Origin: Caenorhabditis remanei
Taxonomy: Eukaryota > Nematoda > Chromadorea > Rhabditida > Rhabditidae
Length of the DNA: 64,000 nt
Reading direction: 5' to 3'
NCBI RefSeq assembly: GCF_010183535.1
Contig: NC_071333.1
Coordinates: forward strand, 5,144,587 to 5,208,586
Shown here: positions 47,645-58,561 of the stretch, piece after piece
Layout of the letters: each line of letters begins with the position of its first letter
Numbering within the stretch: the first letter of the stretch is position 1
The notes under the pieces: generated by a model
The model's database searches: none
Told to the model about the DNA's origin: nothing
What the model saw: the letters and a program-made list of their open reading frames with translations, nothing else
Program-made: the position numbers and the translations under genes

Positions 47645-50600
47645 ATGGAGTCGAAACCACCGATTCCCGGACGGGACATCGAATCGACCCCACTTGCAAA
47701 CGTCGCAATCAAACCGGAGAACGTTCATCTGGATTCTGGACTCCGTTCAGCAAGAGTGGCCGAACGTTCGAATCGTCCGTGTGTTGCACAATTCGGAGAA
47801 GAGCTCAGGTTAGTGAATTGATAGATTTTTCCATAATAGTTTCAAAGAACCAACAATATATTGCCAATCCTTCTCTTTCCAGAAAGCAGTTTGATTGCTT
47901 GTCAGACGAAAGCAAAAAGCATGTTCTCCGCCCATACACCAATAGTCCCCCGGAAGAACTCGAACGTACGATGCAGCGGGTATCTGCCGCTCAACTCCTC
48001 AAGGACAACATTCACTATTCACTTCGTCCACAACTAAAAATTTCTCGCGTCGTGGAAAGCGCCTCGATCCGCAGAAAAGATGATCTTATAATGAGGTACG
48101 TGGCAAGAAAAGTAAAAAAGTTTTGATATGAAAATTGGGTTCATTGAGATGATGTGTTATTGCAGTAGCATCCCGAAACACCGTGACTTGGTTCCGGATC
48201 CAGACTGCGAAATCATCGAACTACCGGAAAAACTCCATAATGTTGGACGCCTTGCTCCATCTACACATGCTCGTGTCAGATCAGTAACTCTGTCCATCCG
48301 GACAAAGATAGAGCCACCTTCTCCCAATCTGGACATTACTCAACATGATTCCATGACAAAACCCAGACATGTTTCAGCCCTCGAACACAAAAATGAAGAC
48401 AGGGACTGCATCTTTCTCGGTTTTCGGCGGCCCAGGTAAGAAAGTTGAGAAATCAGTTTGACAGATTTGATATGAACGAAAACGAAACATTTAGAATAAA
48501 ATGTATGTTTTGCAGCGAGCGAGAAGTTAGAGAAACAAGAAAGTTGCTCGACGAAGTCAAGCTAAACCGTCAAAAGGAAGACATGATGACTGCTAAACAA
48601 AAAGTGGAAAAACTTCATAATGTTGGACTTTTTGCCCCATCTACACAGGCTTGTGTCAAAAAGGAAACTCCGTCGAAATCGAGAAAAAGATCGTCAACAT
48701 CACGCAATCTGAGCACTATTCGGCATGATTCAATGTCGAAATCTAGACAAATTTCAATTGAGGAGCACAACTTTGATGACGATTGCGTCTTTCTCGATAA
48801 CGACCAAGTTGATTCACATGCTCGAGAGAACAAGGACGTTCCAAGGTAAGAATCACTAGAAAATAAATTGGTTTAAGTAAAACTTTGTTTTACAGTACTA
48901 GTGATATCCCATCATCACGTCGTCGCAGCTCTACCACTCGGTGTGTCCCATGGGCTGTCAAAAAAGAGAATGTTCAAATCGATATTGATGCAGGATCACC
49001 ACCACAAACTCCTATTCAAAAAGTCAGTCAAGTCTCACCCACGGCTGATGACAACATGACGTGTATCATCTCACAGAGAATCCCAGAAGAACGTGATGGT
49101 TCGTGCCCGTATATCTTCAACATCATTTCGGATTTTGATAGAGACTCGGGCATCGATAATCGCTTGTCATCTAACGAAATGTGAGTGTTCCCTTTTTCCA
49201 TTACATTTTACGAACTCCAAATGTTTCAGGTCGACCCATAAATTTGACGGACGAGTCTTTACCGTGATTGGTATCGCATTCGAAGATATACGGTACTCGA
49301 TGGGATGTATCAAATTTGTGAATCAGCTAGTGGTAAAGCTTCCCACTGGATGCCATGCAGCCAAAGTGGCACAAGAGGAAGGTGTGGAAGTTCCTGTGGA
49401 ATATCAAAACATTCCTGGAATCCCGTTCAAAAAGCTTCATGGAGAAGATGCTCTCCAAAAGTATGGACAAACCGACGAGCATCCAGAGGTTCCAGAACTT
49501 TGGCGAATTCAAGCAATTTTCAAGGTATGGTTCATATTTGTTTTTATTGTTTAATTTAAATCGTATTTATAGGGAGGTGCCAAAAAGGGACGATTGCCCG
49601 TCTTGTATGTTGGTTGGAAGTCATTCCACATATTCGACCTCCCCGTTGGACATCTCCGAAATCATGAGAAAACGCTCTACGAAATTGCGGAAACCAGAAA
49701 CAAATATGTAGAGGTTCTAAAGAGACAGGTCTCCGACAAGAAGATGAAAGCTCTAATTGAATTGGAGCAATTCATGACTCCTGCTCTTCGAACTGATTGT
49801 TCCAATCGGTACTGGTTTCTTCAGGACCTCACATATTTTCATTCCAAGATCCAACAAGATAGTGGACAAGGAAATGTTCACTATATGTGTTTCACGGGTC
49901 CAACTACACCCCTTCCAAATTACACAGTGAGTTTTAGTTCAATTTTCTTTAGGAAAATCATGTTTTCAGTTTGTGACTCAGCACGTGATGTTGCATGACG
50001 TTCTCGTTCACTGCATCGAAAAAACTCGCATTCTTGACGACCTATTCAATAATCATCTTCAAACGGCTCTTCGTACCAACAACACTTTCAAACTTGGAAA
50101 AACGCCATGCGAGACTCCACAGTCTTGCAAATGCAATCTTACCGTAAGTTACATTATTCAAAATCGACAAAAAATGAAAAAATTATTTTCAGTACGAAGC
50201 AATGCTCATTCACAATCACTTTGGAAAGAACACCAAGCTCTGTATTCCGGATAGAATGGGCCGACTGCAGAAGCTAGACGAACACGCATTTGGTGATGAG
50301 TACGTAACTGTTGAGTGCTCATCCGATTGTGGATGCACTCGCAACTGCCCCAGACGCCGTCTGCAAAACGGTGGCAAAAAGATGCTCGTGATTATGTGTG
50401 ACGATGAGGCGAAAGGATTCGAACTGATTGCTGGCGAGAAGATTGAAGCAGGAGAACTGATTGGCGAACTGGCTGGAGAATTGTTCCTCCACCCGAACCA
50501 AGTGAAAGATCCGTCTGACTCTCCACTGGCTAAGAGATCAAAGCCTGACAATTCCAGCTCTTTGGATTGTACTTCGCAGTTGAAGTTGAACGACGGACCA

Positions 50601-51026
50601 TTCCACAAGACTTTTTCTATCTTTAGTCCTGATATGGCAATCATTTCACGTCGAATTGGGTAAGTAAAAATTCGAAGAAATTGGAGTAATAATTAATGTT
50701 GTTCTTACAGTAACGCAATGCGTTTTATCCAACACTCTGCTACTCCCAATGCAGTGTTTATCGAGACTCTCAGCCGTGTACTCAAGAACCACCCGATCAT
50801 ACCACGAATTGCTGTCTATGCCTCGAAAAACATTGCGATTGGTGAGAGGGTCACCGCATACTTCCATGATGACAGTCTTGCATCGGATAGTCCAGTGGAC
50901 AACCCAGAAGAGTGGCGACAGTGCGAGTAAGTTTTAATACGTTCCATTAGGTTCGCTGGGGTTTTCAACGTTTTTCATTCCAGATGCCGCGTGGGTTGCC
51001 CAGACGTCTTGCCTCCATCTCCTTAG
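47645..51026 (+). CDS. SET-domain protein (predicted histone lysine methyltransferase-like), right copy, 936 aa
   Basis: Exons: 47645-47808, 47883-48095, 48166-48435, 48516-48845, 48896-49180, 49230-49524, 49573-49926, 49970-50143, 50193-50659, 50711-50926 and 50984-51026; 2811 nt in frame. Domains: disordered N-terminus; exon-3/exon-4 repeat module (residues 126-325); central region with LPVLYVGWKSF; pre-SET around residues 685-755 (ECSSDCGC at about 736); SET about 760-910 (QHSATPN at about 857-863; GERVTAYF at about 895); post-SET CECRVGC at about 921. Exons 3, 7, 8, 9 and 10 encode the same protein as the left copy, while exons 1, 2, 4, 5 and 6 differ at several residues. Exon 2 lacks 36 codons present on the left, in frame. 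Both copies look functional. The pre-SET layout suggests an H3K9-type enzyme, by family inference only. Confidence 0.88.
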
Positions 51027-52405
51027 TCCATTTTGCTCCTCTTCTATCCACTCCGCTCCATTCATCACCTACCCAGTTTCATCTTCACACGATGTCCTTG
51101 TTTTATAATTTTGTTTCCCCCTCTGAACTCGTTCCCCATTTCTCCCGAGTTGTTTTATATATTTTAAGCCCCCTTTTCCCATAGGTCCATTTGTGCCATT
51201 TATGTAGGTCGTTTCTATGCTAATGTTTTATATTTCCGAGTTGACCTCGATGAATTTAGTCCGCTGTATTGTTTCAAGTTCAGAGCAGGGTTAGAATTAA
51301 AACAATTGGTTCCCAACGCGTGCAAAAGTGTGCATGGGTCTCTTGTTTTCCAGTCAATTGAAATTGGTTGCAATCAGTGCAACGGTTTGGTATACAACTA
51401 TCTCCGGTTTATTGGGTACCTTTTCCATTTCCTTCGGTCTGAACTCCGCTTGAAAGCCAAAATTAATTTTGGCCCATTTCTCGACTCGGTATTTAGTTTC
51501 GATGTCCAATCGATTTTTGCTCGATTTTATTCCAAATTTTGAAGTTTTGTCCCTTGAGGGAGCATTGGATATTGCTAATCAAATTGATAATGATGGCGAC
51601 ACAGTGGGTGAGCGAAAAACGTCCAGCAAACGTGGTTGAAAAAAGATACCGCCGTCTTTGTAACATGAGGCTACGATAAAAGTTTCACTTCTACCAAAAA
51701 GTTTCCAAGACAAGACCAATCCAGCGGTCAATCGAAAGGTGAAAAAAAGTCCCCTTTTTTATTATTGGTAACAATTTTAAAAGAGTTTTCCATTTAACTT
51801 CATCAGGGTCTTGTTTCTGATTTTGTTTGTTATGATGAAAAGGTTGGTTGATATCATCTTGAAATTAAAACCTTTCTTTTCAACTTTTTTTAAAAAATGT
51901 ATGCATTAATTATAGGATATATACTCACGCGCTTTCCGTTTGTTTTCCAAGAGATCACATTTAGCAAAAAGTGATGTGTGGTACGAACGTGATAATGCCA
52001 GTTTTTTAAATTTCAATATTTCTATTTGTCCATTGGGTTGCAAACCATAAAAGAAAATGTCGACCCGTGCATCATTCTCATCTTCCAATTTCAAACGAGT
52101 TGCATTTTCGAGAGCAGGCAGAGTTGTTTATAATCACGACAAGTATTCAGAAGTGTACTTTTCGGAAAACATTATTTTCGTCTTATCTGAAAATTTCTGA
52201 TATTATAGTTCACTGACTGAATACGTTTTTGCGGATTTTTCAGTTTATGCAGTTTTATTGAACGTGAGGCCTCATTCACTTGTTGTCCTCCTTCATAAAG
52301 CTTCCATTTGAACAACTTCTGCATTTCAAAACTCTTGAATTTGAGCACTTTATTCTCTATAGTTTTTGTCATTTGTAAATTTTAATTCTGTTGTTTATTC
52401 TAAAA
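51027..52405. other. 3' flank of the right SET gene
   Basis: Mirror of 38506-39918 with more substitutions than the exons. No further gene was recognised. Confidence 0.5.
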
Positions 52406-52411
52406 CCAGTC

Positions 52412-52440
52412 GGTTTACGTCGCCTGACGGCGACTAAACC
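52412..52440 (-). terminator. Helitron 3' terminal hairpin
   Basis: ggttta-(c)gtcgcc-tga-cggcgac-taaacc folds into a ~13-bp stem a few bases inside the 3' CTGG end. In Helitrons this hairpin marks the rolling-circle termination point. Confidence 0.85.
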
Positions 52441-52494
52441 TCCTTCCCTACACCACCCTTCTCAGTTTTACAGCGCCTGCGGCGCTTCTTAGCT

Positions 52495-53654
52495 GAGCAG
52501 TCCGTTCCGACAATGCACAATTATAAAATCTCTCCTTTTCAGACTCAAATTCTACAAACTTTCTCAATGACTTTTTCTATCCTGATAGAATATGGAATAT
52601 AGAATGATCTGTTTTTGAATTTTCGAATTTGAACTTTCTTCCTATGTTTTCCTTATTTCAAAACAATCTTACGTGAACTTGATAACTTTTCTCTCTTCCC
52701 TCCCCGAAAGGCGAGAGATCATATCGATATGAGATTTTATTTTTTGTCTGATCGGCGGCGATGCCGCCTCACCTTTTCGGAAAATGGCAGACTAAGACCA
52801 TTTGTTTTTACCAAAGTTCAAGAACTTGAAGACTTTTCTATTCACATCTTCAAAAAATGGATTCAAAGTATTCTTCCTGAAGTTTTTGACTGATCGGCGG
52901 CGATGCCGCCTCCCTTCTCGTAATATGGCAGACTAAGACGGTGTTTTAACAAACTCTCATCCTAGAATTCATTTTTTTAGGTAGCCGAGCAACGACAAAG
53001 TTGCTTATTCACAAACCACCACTACTTGAGTAGCATTCTTCCATTTATTTCAACATCTTGTTGGTAATTTCGCTAGTTGAGCAGTCCGTTCCGGCAGAGC
53101 ACTAATGTAAAATCTCTCAATGACTTTTTCTATCCTGATGGAATATGGAATTTAGAATGAGCGGTTTTTGAACCTCCCTAAAAGCGAGTAATAATTCAGA
53201 TATCACTTTTTTACTGATCGGCGGCGATGCCGCCTCCCTCCTCCCTCCTCGTATGGTGAAATAAAACTATAAGTTTTAACATACCCATAGGGTCGCTGAA
53301 AACGTCATCGATCAGGCGCGATTCAATGGTAGACCCGAACCTAATGATAAGCAACAGAGAAAAAAGGGTTTCCCGGTTTCTTTCTCTTTTACTTCTATAT
53401 TGTATGAAAATTTTCTTATTTTGTATGTAGTTTTTGTTAACTCTGAGCAGTCCGTTCCGTAACTTAATCCCTGCTTTTCTAATAGGAACTCACAGTTCTT
53501 CTCAGTGATTTTTTATCCTAAATTCACAGGAACTATTTTAAAGGTCTCTTCCAGAAAAAACATTTGATAACTTTGCTTTTTTTCTTCTTCGAACGTGAAG
53601 AGGTCATTGAAATATCAATTTTGATTTTTGATTGGTCGGCGGCGATCTCGCCTC
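52495..53654. repeat. internal Helitron repeats: GC palindrome (x4) and gagcagtccgttccg (x3)
   Basis: tgatcggcggcgatgccgcc occurs at 52749, 52891 and 53215, with a diverged copy at 53633; its core ggcggcgatgccgcc is a hairpin. gagcagtccgttccg occurs at 52495, 53079 and 53445. The pattern suggests repeated internal duplication or capture of Helitron end-like segments. Confidence 0.85.
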
Positions 53655-54087
53655 TTTCTTCTAAATACGGCACACTAAGATCTTTTATAAAAAGAGCAAC
53701 TTCGAAACTATCTGGGTTTATAGAGATTTCTCAAGGCACACGGAAAGTCAATTCCCTTGTTAGAAATTCGGATTTCCTATTCCCTTCTTTAAAAAATGCA
53801 CTTACAGTCTTTTGAGTTTTTTATATGAAGCTGCGGGCAAAAGCCTTATTGTAAACTGCCATTCTGCCACGGTTTTTGTGAGATTCTAGTTTTTTGAACG
53901 CCGTCAAAGTTGCAACTCAATCACTCATTATGATAGAATCGTAGCGGTGTGAACAGTGTCAAAAGATTGGTGAAGATTACTTAACCATTTTGATCTATGA
54001 AATCTCGACTATACCGAAGTTATTTACAACTTTCACATACTGGCTGTCTATGTTCTTATCAAAACAAAAAACCAAAAAACATTTCCT

Positions 54088-54160
54088 ACCTGGCGGGAAC
54101 GAACTCACCACCCCCAACCGTGAGAGCCATCTGCGTTGCCCACTACACCAAACACGCGCG
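54088..54160 (-). repeat. tRNA-derived segment inside the Helitron
   Basis: The minus strand contains TGGTGTAGTGGGCAACGC (A box/D arm), ggctctcacgg in the anticodon-arm position (CTC, Glu-like) and GAGTTCGTTCCCGCC (B-box-like). The acceptor stem is not convincing, so it is a tRNA pseudogene or SINE head carried by the element. Confidence 0.5.
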
Positions 54161-54463
54161 GCCGGGACGCTCTCGAGAATGCAGTCAAGAAACACCGAGT
54201 CAGTTGTGTTAGGTTGATATCTTGAGCTTTCTACCACCCTGTCGGGACACACCGTTTGTCAGCGCTTTTTACTGTAGAAATCGAAATCGTCTCCAGAAGA
54301 CGTTAAATTTGAAATTTTTGAAAAAATAAAAGTTCGGGCATCAACTAAGACACATTTCCAATCTATCTATCCAGGTTTCATAAAAATCGGCCCAGTACAG
54401 AGGGAGTTATGGCTGGCGACAAACAAATACACAAACGGATCTGTTGAATATTATTAGTAAAGA

Positions 54464-55854
54464 TATAACTAGCTCATGTATTTTCAAATACGCTTAATTG
54501 CTTTGGTCTTATTTGCTTTCGAGTCATCCTTGGAGGGGTGTCATTGTAATAGAAGTTTTACGGTATATTTGGTGTGTAGTATGGCCATAATGGTGTTGGT
54601 GCTGTAACGTGAACTATCATAAACTAGTCTAGGGCGCCTTTTTTTCAGTTCTTCCTGTTATAAAATTCTTCAAAGCGTGGGCATGTTTATGTTTACTTTT
54701 GTATCAAAATTCAAAATTTTTTGATTTTTTGATAAACAAATGAAGTTGTGTTCGATTAGAGGCAATTCGGGGTGCCATTCTAATAGAAGTTTTATGGTAT
54801 ATTTGGTGTGTAGTAAGGAGCATAACGGTGTCGGCATTGTGGCGGTAAATATCATGAAAGGGTTTCATGTTTTCCTGTTATTATGACATCTGTCAAAGTT
54901 TGTGCATGTTTTTGTTTACAATTGTTTCAAAATTCAAAATTTTTGACTTCACTTTCAACTTTCTAGAGAAAACAGTAATTACGAAATCTACACTCATGTG
55001 CTTTATGAGAGTTGAAAAAAAAACTAAACCGGATCTTCAAAAATGATTTGTAGTACAAAATTAATCAAGACTTCGATGTCCCGTTTTACTGGTTCATTAA
55101 ATTCGTGTATTTTTTCTCACTCAAAAATTAACTCACATTGTTATTCGAGCTCCCTGTTATATCAGTGTGAAATATGACCTTTTTTTCTTTCGTGGTCTGG
55201 GAGTTGAATTGTATACTTTTAAAAAAATGCAGCCGGGTTACATCTGATATCATCAACACCACAATTCGAGACGTGCAACTCACAGCGGGATTTCATTTTA
55301 CTGATATATGAATAATACCTTTTTCTGACTTTGGCATTTGCACTAAAGATAAAAGTGCGTTGCACTTTTCAAAAAGTTGAGAATGCCTTTCTCATCACGA
55401 CAAACATTCCCGCTGTGTACTTTTGGAGAATTATCATCTTGCATTTTTATGATATCTTCTGAAAGTTCAGTGAGAGTTTTTCAGTTAATCGGCTAGTTTT
55501 CTGTTTGAAGTATTTTTGTATTTCAAAAATCTCTAATTAAGTTAATCGATTTTTTCGCAAGACCTTTCTCTCTCCTTGTTTGAGTTCAAAATTTTTGATT
55601 GATGATTATTTGCATTTCCAAAAATTCATCGGGTAGGCTCAAAGTGTGAGTATCGATCATACTACATACATACATAAGGTGTTATTTGAGTATTAATAAT
55701 TTTTGAGAGTTCAAAACAACTAATATCTGCTCACACTTTCTCTTCATCCATCTCTCTTCTCTAAGTGCCCTCGTGTCATTTTCGGTTGATATGCTGTCCC
55801 GATAAGTTGAACAACTAAATGCTACATCATTTCAATATTTAATTATTCTCATAA
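54464..55854. other. outer part of the right arm
   Basis: Mirror of 36888-38505, with a ~230-bp deletion near 54505. It includes the inverted pair of ~235-bp MITE-like units (about 54535-54950). Non-coding. Confidence 0.6.
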
Positions 55855-56484
55855 GAGAAGTAAGGATGGGTCTTAGAGTACACACAGGGTAGCATACCAT
55901 GGGGCTTTTAACACACCACATGGATGACGTCACTAAAATCACTTTACTTGAGTGTTTTCATGTTATTTTATTTGTTTTTTGTTTAATTTTTGCTTTATTT
56001 TAGCAAACTTATTGAATAGAATATTCTTTAAACTTTATTTTCAACTTTAAATTAATTTATTTCATCAACTTATTCAATTATTCATATTACTAATTTGTTT
56101 TATCGACTTTTTGACTTATTATTTTTCGACTATTCATTTATTTATTTAATTATTTGTTTTTGATTTTAATGTAGTTTCATCCATGTATTTTTTATCGTCA
56201 ATGGGAAAGTTGTTTCTATTCATTCCTGATATTATAGTTTTCTAAATTAGTTCTAATAATCAGACAGGTGTTATAAGACTTGTGATTTTTGCCACTTGTC
56301 TGTACTATAAGAATTCACATGAAATCCATTTCAATATAGTTTTTTGTTTTGTAGACAATTTAGCTCTTACTGATATTGTGATGTACTGATGGCGACAAGA
56401 TTGATTGTGTCTTGCTAAATATAGCTGTTCATATAACAATACGGGTAATCTAGAATTTCAAACGGGTACGAGCGTTATTTGTCG
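55855..56484. other. gene-free A/T-rich spacer
   Basis: No exon. A weak inverted repeat (cagacaggtg / cacttgtctg, 56271-56322) is the only structure noted. Confidence 0.4.
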
Positions 56485-56809
56485 GTAGATACCAGAAAAA
56501 AAGTCGCTTTTTATGCTCAAAGCACTATTTTTCCACGTTTTCAAGACATTCTGCTTGCAATAGTAGTGACAAAGAGGGCGGAGCTTGTGAAAACTAGTAG
56601 AAACCAAACAAAAAAGTAGCTTTTTATGCTCAAAGCTCTATTTTTCCACGTTTTCAAGACATTCTGCTTGCAATAGTAGTGACAAAGAGGGCGGAGCTTG
56701 TGAAAACTAGTAGAAACCAAACAATAAAGTAGCTTTTTATGCTCAAAGCACTATTTTTCCACGTTTTGCGCATAATAGTAACAACAAAAGGGGCGGAGCT
56801 TGTGAAAAC
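56485..56809. repeat. three tandem 113-bp units abutting a promoter
   Basis: The phrase ctttttatgctcaaagc recurs at 56507, 56620 and 56733 (period 113). Each unit ends gggcggagcttgtgaaaact. In the third unit this tail runs straight into TATAAATA, so the last repeat forms the core promoter of the 56939 gene. Confidence 0.88.
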
Positions 56810-56817
56810 TATAAATA
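56810..56817 (+). promoter_or_regulatory. TATA box of the 56939 gene
   Basis: TATAAATA lies 129 nt before the ATG, directly downstream of gggcggagcttgtgaaaac. Confidence 0.65.
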
Positions 56818-56938
56818 TCCCAACATTGAGCACTAAAAACTATTCTACCTTTCTATTCCCGTTAAATATTGTGTGATTTTCCTATTTCTGATTTTAAATT
56901 TATTCAACTCTGTAACCAAGTTTCGAATACTGCCCACA

Positions 56939-57464
56939 ATGAGTACATCTGGAGAAAACAACGAATCATCCACCGGAAATCAAGCAAGAACATTGGTGGA
57001 GTGGATAAAAGAAACATCTGTGGGATTTTTGTCTGAAGAGGTAAGTTCTATTTTTTGATTGAAAATGTTCATTCTTTGATTTTCAGGAGCTGAAGAAAGA
57101 ACCAGTCAACGTTCTGAGAAAAACTGTCGATGAAGCTCAGGGATCATTCCGTGGAACAGTCACAACCATCTCATTGTTCACCGAGTTGTCGAAAGTCATC
57201 ACTGTCGACCCATTGGGACCTGAAGCGTTTGGAGAATGTGTACACGATCTTATTATAATGCATAATCCATTCTCTGGTCCGAAAATTTATGTCTCTGTTT
57301 CCATTGAATCGCCTGAAAGAAATCAACCACTTGGTACTTGTTTCGGAAAACTCAATGCTATCACAGGTGAAACTATTTCAAACTGCTTGGAAAATAGTGG
57401 ACAAGACCTTGAACTGAACACCCCAAATATTACTATCAAATTGACCTATCTTGTTTCTCCATAA
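56939..57464 (+). CDS. stand-alone paralogue of the polymerase N-terminal domain, 159 aa
   Basis: Exons 56939-57040 and 57087-57464 (46-bp intron, gtaagt/tttcag), 480 nt in frame. An upstream open frame begins at a GTG (56873) and is not needed. The protein matches residues ~18-140 of the downstream DNA polymerase: GSFRGTVTTISLFTELSKVI versus the related GRYHGTVETVTLALQLSKSL, then HNPFSGPKIYVSVSIES versus HDPFKTPRTRVGLVFES, ending LELNTPNITIKLTYL versus LELDAPNISVRITYL. It ends exactly where the domain ends in the polymerase. Both genes have their first intron right after a Glu-Glu codon pair in phase 0. AATAAA at about 57490. It likely arose by partial duplication of a polymerase gene. Role unknown; it could bind the same partner as the polymerase N-terminus. 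Confidence 0.8.
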
Positions 57465-58456
57465 ACTGTTATATTTACAAATATCTTATAAATAAATATT
57501 TTAAACCCGTACGCAACACGACATACTAGAAAGAATACTGTACCTGGTGCTACATTCCCACCATAAGTGTTATAGTGAGATAAACCATGCTCTCACAAAG
57601 ATCTTCGTTCTTGGTTCATATTTTGTTGTATTTTGTGAACAAGACTTTTGTTTGATATTTCTTTGTTCTGATATATCATGCCACCAAAGATTCAATCTGA
57701 TTTTTCTGTTGAAAACTTTTGTAGTGTAAAAAGAAAAATTAAGATGCACATAACTAAATCTTCCTATATGTTGAATTTGCATTGGAACAATTTTAACAAT
57801 TATTTGAAGATTGTTTCTATTTTCCAACAATAAACTGTGGGTTGAATGAGAATGTGCGCTCATGTAAAGCACAAACACACTACTCCTTTCGTAAGCAACA
57901 TTCGCTTTTTGGTTAACAACCTTGTCTTTTGAAAATCATACCAGGGATCGAACCTTCTTTGTGAAGGTTCTCTTTTGTATTTTACTGTTGTTATATACCA
58001 CTCGCTTACAAAAATTCTGAATGAAAGTGAAAAAAAAAAGACTAAAGTTGTAGAGGCAAAAGTTTGTAGAGTTTTTGTCTGTAAAAAGCAGAAACGACAT
58101 TGTTTTGAGCATTTGAACAGAAAAAAAGTGGTTGGTATGTAACCATCATGTTTCTGTATGTATGCATGTCATGGAGCGGTTTTGAAATAAAGTATGCTTG
58201 AAACATTAAGCAAACTCAAAAAACGCCGTGAGATACCAAAAAGTTGCTGAGAAGACCAATTTTTCAAAATTACGGAGAAAACTTTAAAAATACGGAAAAA
58301 CAGTGAAATTCAGAGTTAGAGTAATGATGACTCATCGTCATTTTGTGAAAATAATGGAAAAACAAAGAGTTTACGGTGGAACATGTATGTAACCGTGAAA
58401 ATGACCATATTCGTTATTTTAACCAATATTCGTGATGTTCCCGACGCTAAGACCAC
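57465..58456. other. spacer between the two related genes
   Basis: No polymerase-like zinc-finger or catalytic exon follows the small gene, so it is not simply the front end of a second decayed polymerase. No other gene was seen. Confidence 0.5.
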
Positions 58457-58464
58457 TATATAAA
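58457..58464 (+). promoter_or_regulatory. TATA box of the DNA polymerase gene
   Basis: TATATAAA lies 105 nt before the ATG, in a setting like that of the upstream paralogue. Confidence 0.65.
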
Positions 58465-58561
58465 GCACGGCTAAACGTTATTATTTCATTCATACCTACT
58501 TTTTTCCCTTGTATAAGGAACATTTATTTTTCTCCTTAAACTATTTTCTGATATTTCTGTG

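Larger units (their letters stand above)
52406..54463 (-). mobile_element. 2058-bp non-autonomous Helitron
   Basis: Defined exactly against the uninterrupted left arm (38505/38506): inserted between A (52405) and T (54464) with no target duplication. On the minus strand it starts TCTTTACTAATAATA and ends GACTGG, i.e. TC at the 5' end and CTRR at the 3' end. A strong GC-rich hairpin (52412-52440) lies immediately before the 3' end. All four traits are Helitron hallmarks. No Rep/helicase coding sequence is present, so it depends on another element. It contains a family of internal GC-rich palindromes and a tRNA-like segment. Confidence 0.93.
36888..55854. repeat. ~19-kb inverted segmental duplication containing two SET-domain genes
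   Basis: 36888-43683 is the reverse complement of 47374-55854, apart from indels. The outer ends are read from ttatgagaataattaga at the left and its complement ending ctcataa at 55854. Differences include a 2058-bp Helitron in the right arm, a ~230-bp segment in the left arm (about 38275-38465) missing from the right, and a 108-bp coding indel. Between the arms are an unmatched 0.3 kb (43684-43984), a separate 1.97-kb palindrome (43985-45950) and an unmatched 1.4 kb (45951-47373). Similarity is highest over the SET exons and lower in the non-coding flanks. Confidence 0.93.

Noticed and set aside
54070..54240. A functional tRNA gene inside the Helitron
   Set aside because: The A and B boxes are suggestive but the acceptor stem does not pair, so it is listed only as tRNA-derived.
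56873..56938. Upstream extension of the 159-aa gene to a GTG start
   Set aside because: GTG is not a plausible nematode start, and the ATG at 56939 gives a domain layout matching the polymerase paralogue.
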